Assembly (NCBI GenBank): GCA_964608185.1
Contig: CAZSMR010000021.1
Span: forward strand, 1 to 22,418
DNA from: Porticoccus sp964608185
GTDB lineage: Bacteria; Pseudomonadota; Gammaproteobacteria; Pseudomonadales; Porticoccaceae
Length of the DNA stretch: 22,418 bases
Reading direction: 5' to 3'
This document shows positions 1-7,975 of the stretch, piece after piece. Position 1 is the stretch's first letter. Each line of letters begins with the position of its first letter. Made by a program: the position numbers and the translations under genes. The notes beneath the pieces were generated by a model. That model worked only from the letters and a program-made list of their open reading frames with translations, was not told where the DNA came from and searched no databases.

Positions 1-340
1 CTAGATTAAGCTGCCATATCAGGTGATCACTCAGAGATTCATCGGTTTGACTAATGCTTTCAGAGTCTGTTAGGTTTGAGGTCATAACACTTGTATTATT
101 TCTAGGTTCATATGACGGATCTATTATGTTCTCAGGTATTGATTCCTCCCCATTTTTTACTACTGGCTCACCTTTCTCCTCTTCGCTTTCTTCAAGCTCT
201 AACAACGGGTTATCATATAATTTTTGTTGGACCTCCTGCTGAAGTTCCAGTGAGGAAAGTTGGAGAACAGCAATAGCCTGCTGAAGTTGTGGGGTTATTT
301 TCAGCTGTTGAGAGGAGCTAAGTCTTAAGCTTGGCTTCAT
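1..340 (-). CDS. rpoN: RNA polymerase sigma-54 factor, N-terminal part (cut by window edge)
   Basis: Sigma-54 directs RNA polymerase to -24/-12 promoters and needs an AAA+ activator to open them. The reading frame starts with ATG at 340-338 and runs off the window at base 1, giving about 113 residues. The first 30 residues hold the family signature of region I, with QQLKITPQLQQAIAVLQLS followed by a short LELQQE helix and DNPLLELEE. This region contacts activator and core polymerase. It is followed by a low-complexity acidic stretch (region II-like), then DHLIWQLNL, which begins the core-binding domain. It is the last gene read from the lptC-lptA-lptB block, 139 bp after lptB, the position rpoN has in many gammaproteobacteria. 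No strong Shine-Dalgarno is visible before the ATG. The identification is secure; completeness cannot be judged. Confidence 0.95.
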   Translation of the reverse strand, partial: MKPSLRLSSSQQLKITPQLQQAIAVLQLSSLELQQEVQQKLYDNPLLELEESEEEKGEPVVKNGEESIPENIIDPSYEPRNNTSVMTSNLTDSESISQTDESLSDHLIWQLNL

Positions 341-353
341 GATTAGATAGACC

Positions 354-392
354 GATATATTTAAAATAAATTATTTCTATTTTAAATATATC
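354..392. repeat. 15-bp perfect inverted repeat between lptB and rpoN
   Basis: Arms 354-368 and 378-392 are exact reverse complements (GATATATTTAAAATA and its complement), separated by 9 nt. The arms are almost pure A+T, so the structure is long but not very stable. It begins 14 nt upstream of the rpoN start. Read on the minus strand, it could be a hairpin in the rpoN leader, a weak intergenic processing or attenuation site, or a dyad operator. No T-run typical of a terminator follows beyond the arm itself. Confidence 0.6.
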
Positions 393-479
393 ATAAACGA
401 CTTGCAATTTTCATGCCTATAAACTGTATAGATTTTGGTTTGTGATGAGACTTAGGGAAAACTGGAGATTAAAAGATAT

Positions 480-1205
480 TTAAAGCACAAAATTTTCACC
501 TAAATATATATCTCGAACTTGTTGGTTCGTGATTATTTCTGCAGCTTCACCCTCGGCAATGACTCTGCCTTCTCCAACAATATACGCATGTTCACATATG
601 TCGAGGGTCTCGCGGACATTATGATCTGTGATTAAAATACCAATATTTTTACTTTTAAGTTGACGAATAATCTGTTTTATTTCATTTACTGAAATTGGGT
701 CTACTCCTGCAAATGGCTCGTCAAGGAGTATAAAATCAGGTTCTGTAGCCAGCGATCTAGCTATCTCAACTCTTCGGCGTTCTCCGCCAGAGAGGCTGAG
801 GCCTAAAGAATTTCTAATATGAGTGAGATGAAATTCTTTTAGCAAGTCATCTGTCTTAGCCTTACGTTGAATATCATCAATATCATCTCGTGTTTCTAAA
901 ATAGCTAAAATATTATTTTCAACGGTCATCTTTCTAAAAACAGAAGCCTCTTGGGGTAGATAACCAATACCTTTTTGAGCGCGCCCATGCATTGGAAGAT
1001 GAGTAATATTTTCTTCACCAATAAATATTTCTCCTCCATCTTGTTCTACTAAGCCAACTATCATATAGAAGCAGGTAGTTTTTCCAGCACCATTAGGACC
1101 TAATAGACCAACTATTTTTCCACTTTCTACTGAAAGTGAAACGTCACGAATGATGGGCCTTTTTTTGTAGCTTTTAGATAGATTAAGAGCTTTTAGTACT
1201 GCCAT
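480..1205 (-). CDS. lptB: LPS export ABC transporter ATP-binding protein LptB
   Basis: LptB is the cytoplasmic ATPase that, with LptF and LptG, pulls lipopolysaccharide from the inner membrane and pushes it along the LptC-LptA bridge. The 241-residue length is usual for the family. Visible motifs: Walker A GPNGAGKT at 36-43, Q-loop glutamine at 85 (YLPQE), ABC signature LSGGE at 138-142, Walker B ending in D162-E163 (ILLDEPFAGVDP) and switch histidine H195 (ITDHNVRET). The LptB-type ending RDIYLGENF is present. It lies 7 bp after lptA, so the two are certainly co-transcribed. lptF and lptG are not in the window; they are normally encoded elsewhere. Confidence 0.97.
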   Translation of the reverse strand: MAVLKALNLSKSYKKRPIIRDVSLSVESGKIVGLLGPNGAGKTTCFYMIVGLVEQDGGEIFIGEENITHLPMHGRAQKGIGYLPQEASVFRKMTVENNILAILETRDDIDDIQRKAKTDDLLKEFHLTHIRNSLGLSLSGGERRRVEIARSLATEPDFILLDEPFAGVDPISVNEIKQIIRQLKSKNIGILITDHNVRETLDICEHAYIVGEGRVIAEGEAAEIITNQQVRDIYLGENFVL

Positions 1206-1212
1206 AAATAAA

Positions 1213-1701
1213 TTACCTAGTAGGAGGAATGACCATTTCTATGCGCTGTTTTGTATTCTGTGTGGAAGATGCTTTTACGATTTCTGCCTTCAAATCGTAA
1301 TCAATTCTATCCCCAGTTATGGTAGTGCCATTTTGTTCGAGACTAGCATCCTGAATTAATCCAATTCTTTCATTTTTAAGATAGTACTGAATAGTTTTTG
1401 CACTAGCTAAAACGAGTCCATCTTCAGCATTAAGGACCTGCTGATAATGAGCTGGAGTGCCTTTACATACAATCCTATCGCCTTCTTTTACGTCAGTGAT
1501 TATAGTCACTTTATCCGCGTTGATTATTATACTGCCTTGACGAACAACTACAGATCCTTGGTAAGTAGCAGTCCCTTCCTTTTCGTTCTGCTCTGCTCGG
1601 TCTGAGATAATTTTTATAGGGGCTTTTCTGTCATCTGGAAGAGCATATAAAATCATACAATGTGATAACACTGCCAAAGCTATGATCAGATTATTGACCA
1701 C
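1213..1701 (-). CDS. lptA: LPS transport periplasmic bridge protein LptA
   Basis: LptA forms the periplasmic beta-jellyroll bridge carrying LPS from LptC to the LptDE translocon. The 162-residue product has a hydrophobic N-terminal signal sequence (residues about 4-20) and then the OstA-type pattern: ISDRAEQNEKEGTATYQGSV, with INADKV after it. The best start is GTG at 1701-1699, because a GGGAG Shine-Dalgarno lies six bases upstream. With this start the gene overlaps the 3' end of lptC by 11 bases, suggesting translational coupling. It is flanked by lptC and lptB, which confirms the assignment. Sequence divergence from E. coli LptA is expected for this family. Confidence 0.93.
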   Translation of the reverse strand: MVNNLIIALAVLSHCMILYALPDDRKAPIKIISDRAEQNEKEGTATYQGSVVVRQGSIIINADKVTIITDVKEGDRIVCKGTPAHYQQVLNAEDGLVLASAKTIQYYLKNERIGLIQDASLEQNGTTITGDRIDYDLKAEIVKASSTQNTKQRIEMVIPPTR

Positions 1702-2263
1702 GATAGACTCCCTGCACTTCAGATAAAAGTTCGAATATCTCTGTATCGAGGTTACCCTTCATACCAACCCCTACAGATTCTCCATTTGGACCAATTATTC
1801 TGACTTTAACATCAGTCTCAACAGTCTGTTTATCGGGATGAAGAATTAACTTTTCGGTTATTAGTTTATTTTTTCCCCCATCCTTTAAATCTTTCCATGC
1901 ATAAACATTATCTGAAAATATTGCACTTTCTCCGTTATTGATGCTGGCCCCCTTATCTGCTTTAAGCTGCCAAGGCTTTGATGATTTTGCTGATGGATAG
2001 TACTTAAGTTTTGGTTTTTCAAACTCCAGACGGCTGGTTAATTTGAAGCGCTTTGTGTTTATTGCATCCAGCTTAGAAGCTAATCTCCCACTCTTATCAA
2101 ACTCCAGCATAGAGATATTTATCATGTAGCTGTCAAATCTATAATCGATAGCATTTGAATCATAACTAGGTTTCTTTCTAAACACCTCAGGTTGTGCGAG
2201 CAAAAACAATAGAAAAACCCCTACCGAACCCAAGAGCATTATTGTTAAAAGAAAATTACGCAT
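1691..2263 (-). CDS. lptC: LPS export system inner-membrane protein LptC
   Basis: LptC is a bitopic inner-membrane protein that receives LPS from LptB2FG and hands it to LptA. The 190-residue product has one N-terminal membrane segment (residues about 5-23, rich in L, V and F) and a periplasmic domain. The domain shows features of the YrbK/LptC family: a YxxxxFDxxGRLxxKLDA-like section near residues 40-67, then LKYYPSAKSSKPWQLKADKG and NGESAIFSDNVYAWKD. Length is normal. It overlaps lptA by 11 bases and follows kdsC by 48 bases on the minus strand, the usual order kdsC-lptC-lptA-lptB. Confidence 0.92.
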   Translation of the reverse strand: MRNFLLTIMLLGSVGVFLLFLLAQPEVFRKKPSYDSNAIDYRFDSYMINISMLEFDKSGRLASKLDAINTKRFKLTSRLEFEKPKLKYYPSAKSSKPWQLKADKGASINNGESAIFSDNVYAWKDLKDGGKNKLITEKLILHPDKQTVETDVKVRIIGPNGESVGVGMKGNLDTEIFELLSEVQGVYRGQ

Positions 2264-2311
2264 AATTAGATAAACTTAGTTAAATTAGACTATTATTTCT
2301 ACATTATCTTT

Positions 2312-2857
2312 TTAGAGGTAGTCCGTTAAAATTGAATCGAAGTTATCTTGTGCTCTCAAGATCAACTCAGCTAGTTCTCTTACAGCACCATGTCCACCAT
2401 TTGATGATGTTTGCCAATTAGAATTCTTGGCTACAAACTTATGCGCATTAGCGACAGCAACTCCTAACCCCACTTGTCGAATTATAGCAACATCTGGTAG
2501 GTCGTCACCGAGAAATGCAATTTCTTGCATATGATAATTTTCACCCTTTCTTGAATCGTCTAAAATTTCATTAAGGGCAGTTAATTTATCTTCTCTTCCC
2601 TGAACAACTAGCTGAATACCAAGATCTTTGGCCCTTCTAGCTACGAGTTTAGAAGACCTCCCAGTTATAATACCTACTTTTACACCACTTCTTTGTAATA
2701 GTTTGATACCCAGACCGTCTTGAATATCGAATGCTTTTAGTTCTTCCCCGTTATTTCCGAAATACAACTTTCCATCAGTTAAAACACCGTCAACGTCTAA
2801 GAGTAACAATCTGATTGATTTGGCCAGGCTAAGAATTTTTTGATTATTTATTGTCAT
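2312..2857 (-). CDS. kdsC: 3-deoxy-D-manno-octulosonate 8-phosphate phosphatase KdsC
   Basis: KdsC removes phosphate from Kdo-8-phosphate to give Kdo, the first inner-core LPS sugar. It is a small HAD-superfamily phosphatase acting as a tetramer. In the 181-residue product, motif I is DVDGVLTDG with nucleophile D21 and acid/base D23; motif II is the threonine in IITGRSS (T65); motif III lysine is K91; motif IV is GDDLPD with D118 and D119. No cap domain is inserted, as expected for the C0 HAD class. The start lies 2 bp after the kdsD stop codon, so kdsD and kdsC, which act in the same pathway, are tightly coupled. Confidence 0.96.
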   Translation of the reverse strand: MTINNQKILSLAKSIRLLLLDVDGVLTDGKLYFGNNGEELKAFDIQDGLGIKLLQRSGVKVGIITGRSSKLVARRAKDLGIQLVVQGREDKLTALNEILDDSRKGENYHMQEIAFLGDDLPDVAIIRQVGLGVAVANAHKFVAKNSNWQTSSNGGHGAVRELAELILRAQDNFDSILTDYL

Positions 2858-2859
2858 AA

Positions 2860-3831
2860 TTAAAGAATCCCTGCTCGTAGTATGTCATGTAAGTGTAATA
2901 TACCAACAGGCCGATGATCTGAATCCTCTATAACTAGGGTTGTGATTTGACATTCTTCAATTATCTTGAGCGCTTCAGCAGCTAACGCATCTTGGTGAAC
3001 TGATTTGCACCCTGGTTTAGTAACTTCGCTAACATTAATAGAATTTATGTCCATATTAGCGTCTACGGCTCTTCTTAGATCGCCATCGGTGAATACTCCA
3101 AAAAGAGTACCAGTATCATTGACTACAGTAGTCATGCCAAAGCCCTTGTTGGACATTTCTAGCAATGCTTGCTTTAGGGGCTCGTGTATATTTACTTTCG
3201 GAAGCCTCGTGCCACTATGCATAATATCATCAACTTTTATGAGTAAATTTTTACCTAAGGCTCCTCCTGGGTGGGAGAAAGCAAAATCTTCTGCTGTAAA
3301 ACCTCTAGCTTCTAGCAGTGCTATAGCTAACGCATCACCCATAACTAAAGTTGCTGTCGTACTTGTTGTGGGAGCCAGCCCAAGAGGGCATGCCTCACAG
3401 GTAACTTGGACGTCTAAATGTGCTTCTGCAGCCTTAGCTAAAGTCGATAGTGGGTTACCAGTCATGCAAATCAAAGGAACACCTATACGCTTGATTTGAG
3501 GAAGAAGTGTTACTACTTCACTGGTAGTACCTGAGTTTGATAAAGCAAGAACTACGTCATTTTTGGTGATCATTCCAATATCACCATGACTAGCTTCTCC
3601 TGGATGAACAAAGAATGCTGGAGTTCCAGTGCTAGCAAAAGTTGCAGCTATTTTTCGTCCAATATGGCCTGATTTACCCATGCCAGTTACTACAACACGA
3701 CCTGAACAGTTCATAATTAGCTTACAAGCTCTCACAAAAGCATCACCAATTCGCTGTTCCAGTAATTCAATAGCTTCGAATTCCATACGAATTGTTCGCC
3801 TAGCTACTTTTAAGTAGTCGTCTTTAGTCAT
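2860..3831 (-). CDS. kdsD: D-arabinose 5-phosphate isomerase KdsD
   Basis: KdsD converts ribulose 5-phosphate into arabinose 5-phosphate, the precursor of Kdo. The 323-residue product has the standard layout: an SIS domain (about residues 35-185) and two CBS domains (about 200-260 and 270-323). In the SIS domain, GMGKSGHIGRK (50-60), HPGEASHGDIGM (76-87) and SNSGTTSEV (98-106) are seen, followed by the family signature FSHPGGALGK with H187. The CBS pair is intact, ending in GILHLHDILRAGIL. It follows caxA by 74 bp and precedes kdsC by 2 bp, as in E. coli yrbG-kdsD-kdsC. Confidence 0.97.
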   Translation of the reverse strand: MTKDDYLKVARRTIRMEFEAIELLEQRIGDAFVRACKLIMNCSGRVVVTGMGKSGHIGRKIAATFASTGTPAFFVHPGEASHGDIGMITKNDVVLALSNSGTTSEVVTLLPQIKRIGVPLICMTGNPLSTLAKAAEAHLDVQVTCEACPLGLAPTTSTTATLVMGDALAIALLEARGFTAEDFAFSHPGGALGKNLLIKVDDIMHSGTRLPKVNIHEPLKQALLEMSNKGFGMTTVVNDTGTLFGVFTDGDLRRAVDANMDINSINVSEVTKPGCKSVHQDALAAEALKIIEECQITTLVIEDSDHRPVGILHLHDILRAGIL

Positions 3832-3905
3832 AGCATACTCAATTTTAAATTCATTGGCAGTACATTTGGATTAGTGCTGTTAAGTCAAAAAAACACTTCT
3901 TATGT

Positions 3906-4883
3906 TCAGTATATAAGCAAAGCATAGTAAAGTGCGTAAAGTAATAATAATAAAAGCCCTAAATTTTTTGAAATTTTTGCTTGATGACCTCTCTTTCTTC
4001 CAAGCCAAGATACGGATGCAATAATAATAATTAGGGTTAATGTGAGTAAGCTCATAGACAGGTAGTCTCTATGGAAAACTTCTTTATCGAGCGTTAGAGG
4101 GGAAATTATTCCTGGTAAAGCCATGACAATTAATAAATTGAATAAATTAGATCCAAATATAGTACCTATAGCAATATCATGGTGACCTTTTATCGCACTA
4201 GTAACCGAAGCGGCTAATTCCGGGAGACTAGTTCCGATTGCTACGACAGTTAACCCTATAATTAGTTGGCTTACCCCAAAGAAATCAGCAAACTTGATGG
4301 CTCCCCAAACTAGTAAATCTGAACTTATGAGTAGTACGACAAGACCCGTTAGAAAAATTTTTAAGGCTCGTTTGGTAGTTATTGAAGACTCGGTATTACT
4401 TAATTCTATTATTTCTGCATTAGATTTATTTTTTTTTCTATAAAAAATAAAAGTTAAAATTGGAAGGGTAGCGAATAGTAAAATTAACCCCTCGACGTAA
4501 GTCAAATTTCCATCAAAAAGGAAAACTCCAGCAAGTATTGTAGCCACTAGCAAAGCAAGGCCCTCTGTTCTTAAAAGATATTGACTAAAAGGGATTGGAC
4601 AAATGAGGGCAGTGACGCCTAAAACTAAACCAATATTTGCTAGGTTAGACCCAATAGCGTTGCCTATACCTATTTCACCTGAGTTATTGAGCGCAGCATT
4701 TATTGATACGATAATTTCTGGTGCAGATGTTCCGATAGAAACTATTGTCAAACCGATCAATATAGGAGAAACACCAAAATTAATAGCAGCAGCAGCAGCG
4801 CCTGTGACAAAACGATTAGCGCCCCAAACCAAACCCGTTAGTCCAATTAGTGCCGCTAAAAATGCAAGACCTAGTGTTTCCAT
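3906..4883 (-). CDS. caxA: Na+/Ca2+ exchanger family inner-membrane antiporter (YrbG/CaxA)
   Basis: This is a member of the Ca2+:cation antiporter family, acting in the inner membrane; the E. coli relative YrbG has no firmly known physiological role. The 325-residue protein is strongly hydrophobic, with about ten predicted membrane segments in two homologous halves. Each half carries the alpha-repeat motif: GTSAPEIIVS at 51-60 (E56) and GTSLPELAAS at 217-226 (E222), the acidic residues that bind cation. GNAIGSN and GTIFGSN follow each motif, as usual. A charged loop (about 149-172) separates the halves. An AAGGA Shine-Dalgarno lies ten bases before the ATG. It heads the minus-strand LPS operon and is divergent from mlaC. 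The symbol is less certain than the family. Confidence 0.88.
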   Translation of the reverse strand: METLGLAFLAALIGLTGLVWGANRFVTGAAAAAINFGVSPILIGLTIVSIGTSAPEIIVSINAALNNSGEIGIGNAIGSNLANIGLVLGVTALICPIPFSQYLLRTEGLALLVATILAGVFLFDGNLTYVEGLILLFATLPILTFIFYRKKNKSNAEIIELSNTESSITTKRALKIFLTGLVVLLISSDLLVWGAIKFADFFGVSQLIIGLTVVAIGTSLPELAASVTSAIKGHHDIAIGTIFGSNLFNLLIVMALPGIISPLTLDKEVFHRDYLSMSLLTLTLIIIIASVSWLGRKRGHQAKISKNLGLLLLLLYALYYALLIY

Positions 4884-4918
4884 GCTTACTTTTTCCTTGG
4901 TCTTAATTAAGAGATTAT

Positions 4919-4947
4919 TTCATAATTTAGATCTGCAATGTTATAGT
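4919..4947 (+). promoter_or_regulatory. Candidate sigma-70 promoter for mlaC-ibaG-murA
   Basis: TTCATA (4919-4924) and TATAGT (4942-4947) are spaced by 17 bp and match the -35 and -10 consensus at four and five of six positions. Transcription would start near 4954, giving a leader of about 100 nt before mlaC. The rest of the 175-bp divergent gap (4884-5058) holds the ribosome binding sites of caxA and mlaC and no other recognisable feature. Confidence 0.4.
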
Positions 4948-5058
4948 GCACACGTTCCTAAGTCAGCTATTTTTTCGTCTCATTAACTGAATCCGTCATC
5001 ATTATTGGTATAAGCTAATAAAACTGTCGGTTCAGCAGGATTTACAAGGAAAATAAAA

Positions 5059-5712
5059 ATGTTCGCTAGGCAGCTAAATGTAATAAGAAGTATCTTTTTT
5101 TTAATTCTATCCAGCAGCGTACCACTTTCTATAGCAAGCTCCACAACTGATGTTAAAGCTTTACCATCAGCCAAAACTCCACATGAGGTGGTAGAGCAAG
5201 TTACACACGAACTTCTTAAAACTATTTCAGTTCATAGAAATAGTTTTTCTGAGAACCCAGAAGCTTTTTTTGATGCCCTAGATATTTTGCTAAAAGATGT
5301 TATTGATTTTGATTGGATCGCATATAGAGTAATGGGAAAGTACGCCAAAAAATCTAACCTTGAGCAGAAAAATCGTTTTGCTTATACATTTAGAAGAGAA
5401 CTGATTGAAACTTATGGCCGTGGTTTGTTGTCTTATGGGGAACAGTCCATTGTTGTGATTCCTTCAGAGAAAGATACTAAGGGTCTAAAATCAACGAGGG
5501 TTGTCCAGGAAATTCGAGGCCCAGATGGAGTTTTTCCATTAATCTATTCAATGAGCTTGACTCGCTCCGGTTATTGGAAGGTGACGAATTTAGTTATTAA
5601 CGGTATCAACCTTGGTAAGATTTTTCGTAATCAATTTTCCCAAAGAGCAAGGAAGTTAGGTGGGGATATTGACAAGATAATAGATACCTGGTCATCATCT
5701 AGAAGTAGCTAA
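5059..5712 (+). CDS. mlaC: Periplasmic phospholipid-binding protein MlaC (Ttg2D)
   Basis: MlaC shuttles phospholipid through the periplasm between the outer-membrane MlaA and the inner-membrane MlaFEDB complex. The 217-residue product has an N-terminal signal peptide (hydrophobic residues about 9-26, likely cleaved near SIASS). The mature domain shows family features: PHEVVEQVTHELL, DFDWIAYRVMGKYAK, an aromatic-rich helix FAYTFRRELIETYGRGL and, near the C terminus, GYWKVTNLVINGINLGKIFRNQF. An AAGGA ribosome binding site lies eight bases before the ATG. Normally mlaF, mlaE and mlaD precede and mlaB often follows; here caxA lies 175 bp upstream and ibaG 15 bp downstream, so the rest of the system is missing from this locus. 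Confidence 0.93.
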   Translation: MFARQLNVIRSIFFLILSSSVPLSIASSTTDVKALPSAKTPHEVVEQVTHELLKTISVHRNSFSENPEAFFDALDILLKDVIDFDWIAYRVMGKYAKKSNLEQKNRFAYTFRRELIETYGRGLLSYGEQSIVVIPSEKDTKGLKSTRVVQEIRGPDGVFPLIYSMSLTRSGYWKVTNLVINGINLGKIFRNQFSQRARKLGGDIDKIIDTWSSSRSS

Positions 5713-5727
5713 GAATTAGGAAAAAAT

Positions 5728-5961
5728 ATGAGTCCTGCTGAAATAAAATGTTTGTTAATCAAAAAACTGCCAAATTGTGAAATAAAAGTTGATGGTAACG
5801 GTAGTCATTTTGATATAGGTGTAATTGGAGAGGTTTTTGCTGGACTCAAGCCTGTACAACGACAGCAACTAATCTACGAAGCACTTAATACCTATATTTC
5901 AGATGGCTCAATACACGCTGTAAATATTAAAACATATACTCCAGACGAACCGCAGTGGTAG
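5728..5961 (+). CDS. ibaG: BolA/IbaG family iron-sulfur-related protein
   Basis: IbaG is the small BolA paralogue encoded next to murA; BolA-family proteins pair with monothiol glutaredoxins to bind and pass on [2Fe-2S] clusters. The 77-residue product has the class-II KH-like BolA fold signature: an N-terminal helix with IKCLLIKKLPNCEIKV, a short loop GNGSHFDIGVIGEVF containing the conserved histidine (about residue 28), the helix VQRQQLIYEAL and the final strand HAVNIKTYTPDE. Length is normal. It sits 15 bp after mlaC and 82 bp before murA, the usual place, which separates it from BolA itself. Confidence 0.94.
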   Translation: MSPAEIKCLLIKKLPNCEIKVDGNGSHFDIGVIGEVFAGLKPVQRQQLIYEALNTYISDGSIHAVNIKTYTPDEPQW

Positions 5962-6043
5962 TGTTTCGCTATGCGTCCAAATCAGGCGATCATTTTTTAG
6001 TTAGACTTATCTCCATACCGATTTAGGTGAAGAAGGATTTTTG

Positions 6044-7306
6044 ATGGATAAATTGCTGATCTCTGGAGGCGGTCAACTGTCTGGTGAAATTCGTATCTCT
6101 GGAGCAAAAAATTCAGCCCTGCCTATTCTGGCAGCAACATTGCTTTCAGATGGCCCAGTGATGGTCTCTAACGTCCCACATCTCCAGGATATTACAACTA
6201 TGTTTGAGTTGTTAGGTTGTCTGGGGGTAACCGTCACTATGAACGAAAAAATGCAAGTAGAAGTCGATTCGACTACGCTCGATAACTATACTGCACCTTA
6301 TGATTTAGTAAAAACAATGCGTGCTTCCATTTTAGTTTTGGGGCCGATGTTAGCAAAATATGGTATCGCTAAGGTTTCTTTTCCTGGAGGCTGCGCCATC
6401 GGCAGCCGCCCTGTTGATTTACATCTTTCAGGCCTTAAACTTATGGGAGCATCAATTGATATTAACGAAGGTTATATTAATGCAAAGGTCGATGGCCGCT
6501 TAAAAGGGGCCAGTATTAAAATGCCAATTGCTTCAGTCGGAGCTACTGAAAATTTGATGATGGCAGCTACACTTGCAGAAGGCCAGACTAAAATTGAAAA
6601 TGCTGCTCGTGAACCAGAGGTGATTGATCTGGCTCTTTGTATCAACGCACTCGGAGGCAATATTACTGGAATAGGGACATCAAAAATAGTCATCAACGGG
6701 GTTGAATCCCTTCATAGTGGTAGCTACAAGATCATGCCAGATAGAATCGAAACGGCCACCTATCTTGCAGCTGCAGTAGCTACTAGAGGAAAGATCATAC
6801 TTAAAGATACAAATCCTCAGATTCTAGATATAGTATTAAAGAATTTTAAACAAGCGGGCGCTAAAATAACTACAGGATTAGATTGGATCAATTTAGATAT
6901 GGAGGGAAAACAGCCTAAAGCCGTCAGTTTTATTACAGAGCCATATCCAGGATTTCCTACAGATATGCAAGCGCAGTTAACTGCTGTAAATGCTGTTTCT
7001 AACGGAACTGCAACAATTACTGAGACTGTTTTTGAAAACCGATTGGTGCAAATAAATGAATTGAATCGCATGGGAGCAATAATTAGCGTAGATGGTAATA
7101 TTGCTACTGTAAAAGGTGTAAGACGATTAAAGGCTGCACCAGTTATGGCCTCAGATCTTCGAGCTTCAGCAAGTTTAATCATCGCGGGCCTTGTTGCAGA
7201 TGGCGATACTATTATTGATAGAATCTACCATATTGATCGTGGTTACGAACGTATCGAGGAAAAGTTTCAGCAATTAGGAGCAAATATTCGTAGAATTCCT
7301 AGTTAG
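6044..7306 (+). CDS. murA: UDP-N-acetylglucosamine 1-carboxyvinyltransferase MurA
   Basis: MurA transfers enolpyruvate from phosphoenolpyruvate to UDP-GlcNAc, the committed step of peptidoglycan synthesis, in the cytoplasm. The ATG at 6044 is preferred over an in-frame TTG at 6041 because AAGGA lies six bases before it; this gives 420 residues, the usual length. Active-site features: SGAKNSALP with K22 and N23, MRAS with the substrate-binding arginine R93, and the loop PGGCAIGSRPVDLHL with catalytic cysteine C117, the fosfomycin target (C115 in E. coli). An aspartate in PGFPTDMQAQ corresponds to the catalytic base. The C terminus DRGYERIEEKFQQLGA is typical. Cysteine rather than aspartate at the catalytic position suggests fosfomycin sensitivity at the target level. 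Confidence 0.98.
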   Translation: MDKLLISGGGQLSGEIRISGAKNSALPILAATLLSDGPVMVSNVPHLQDITTMFELLGCLGVTVTMNEKMQVEVDSTTLDNYTAPYDLVKTMRASILVLGPMLAKYGIAKVSFPGGCAIGSRPVDLHLSGLKLMGASIDINEGYINAKVDGRLKGASIKMPIASVGATENLMMAATLAEGQTKIENAAREPEVIDLALCINALGGNITGIGTSKIVINGVESLHSGSYKIMPDRIETATYLAAAVATRGKIILKDTNPQILDIVLKNFKQAGAKITTGLDWINLDMEGKQPKAVSFITEPYPGFPTDMQAQLTAVNAVSNGTATITETVFENRLVQINELNRMGAIISVDGNIATVKGVRRLKAAPVMASDLRASASLIIAGLVADGDTIIDRIYHIDRGYERIEEKFQQLGANIRRIPS

Positions 7307-7348
7307 ACTGATAAAATATTAGTATTTATACATTAGAGATATGAAATT

Positions 7349-7972
7349 ATGGAAATAACAATCGCTTTAACTAAAGGGCGAATTTTAAAAGAAACCCTAC
7401 CGATTTTAGCGAAGGCAGGAATTATTCCTGAGGAAGATATAAGTCAAAGCCGAAAATTGCTGTTTGATACCAATATTGATGATGTCCGTCTATTGATATT
7501 AAGGGGTTCTGATGTTCCGACTTATGTAAAATTTGGTGCTGCTGATATGGGAGTAGTTGGCAAAGATATTCTTCTTGAGCATGGTTCCGATGGCTTGTAT
7601 GAGCCTTTGGATTTAAATATTGCCTGTTGCCGGCTCATGACAGCTGGAATGATCGGGGTTTCTCCTAAAATGGGGCGTATTAAAGTTGCCACAAAATACG
7701 TAAATATTGCCAGAAAATATTATGCTGCGAGAGGATCTCAGGTAGATATCATAAAGCTATATGGTGCAATGGAGTTAGCCCCCATTATGACTCTATCTGA
7801 CGAAATAGTAGATATTGTTGATACAGGCAATACTTTAGCAGCAAACGGGCTTGAACCTAGGGATAAAATTTTTGATATAAGTTCTAGGCTGATAGTAAAT
7901 AAAGCCGCAATGAAAATGAAGCATCTGGGCATTAAAGAGATATTAGGTAGTCTTGAGAGAGTGGTGACTTAA
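7349..7972 (+). CDS. hisG: ATP phosphoribosyltransferase catalytic subunit, short form (HisG-S)
   Basis: HisG condenses ATP with PRPP, the first step of histidine synthesis. The product has 207 residues and ends right after the catalytic domain, so it is the short HisG type, lacking the C-terminal regulatory ACT-like domain. This type works as a complex with HisZ, a class-II aminoacyl-tRNA synthetase paralogue encoded elsewhere. Seen: the N-terminal ALTKGRILKETLP, the block GAADMGVVGKDIL, and the PRPP-binding loop IVDTGNTLAANGL. It follows murA by 42 bp and ends 3 bp before hisD, so hisG-hisD-hisC forms an operon probably linked to murA. Confidence 0.96.
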   Translation: MEITIALTKGRILKETLPILAKAGIIPEEDISQSRKLLFDTNIDDVRLLILRGSDVPTYVKFGAADMGVVGKDILLEHGSDGLYEPLDLNIACCRLMTAGMIGVSPKMGRIKVATKYVNIARKYYAARGSQVDIIKLYGAMELAPIMTLSDEIVDIVDTGNTLAANGLEPRDKIFDISSRLIVNKAAMKMKHLGIKEILGSLERVVT

Positions 7973-7975
7973 CCT

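Noticed and set aside
54..242. Plus-strand open frame of 62 codons at the left edge
   Set aside because: It is the antisense of the rpoN start, whose translation is a clear sigma-54 region I; the plus-strand product is a serine-rich shadow with no signal.
3005..3499. Plus-strand open frame of 164 codons inside kdsD
   Set aside because: It is fully antisense to a complete, conserved kdsD; no ribosome binding site or family features were seen.
6041..6043. TTG as the murA start
   Set aside because: The ATG three bases later has AAGGA at a six-base distance and matches the normal MurA N terminus (MDKLLI).
7349..7972. Truncated hisG
   Set aside because: About 200 residues is the normal length of the HisZ-dependent short form; the PRPP loop and C-terminal helix are intact.
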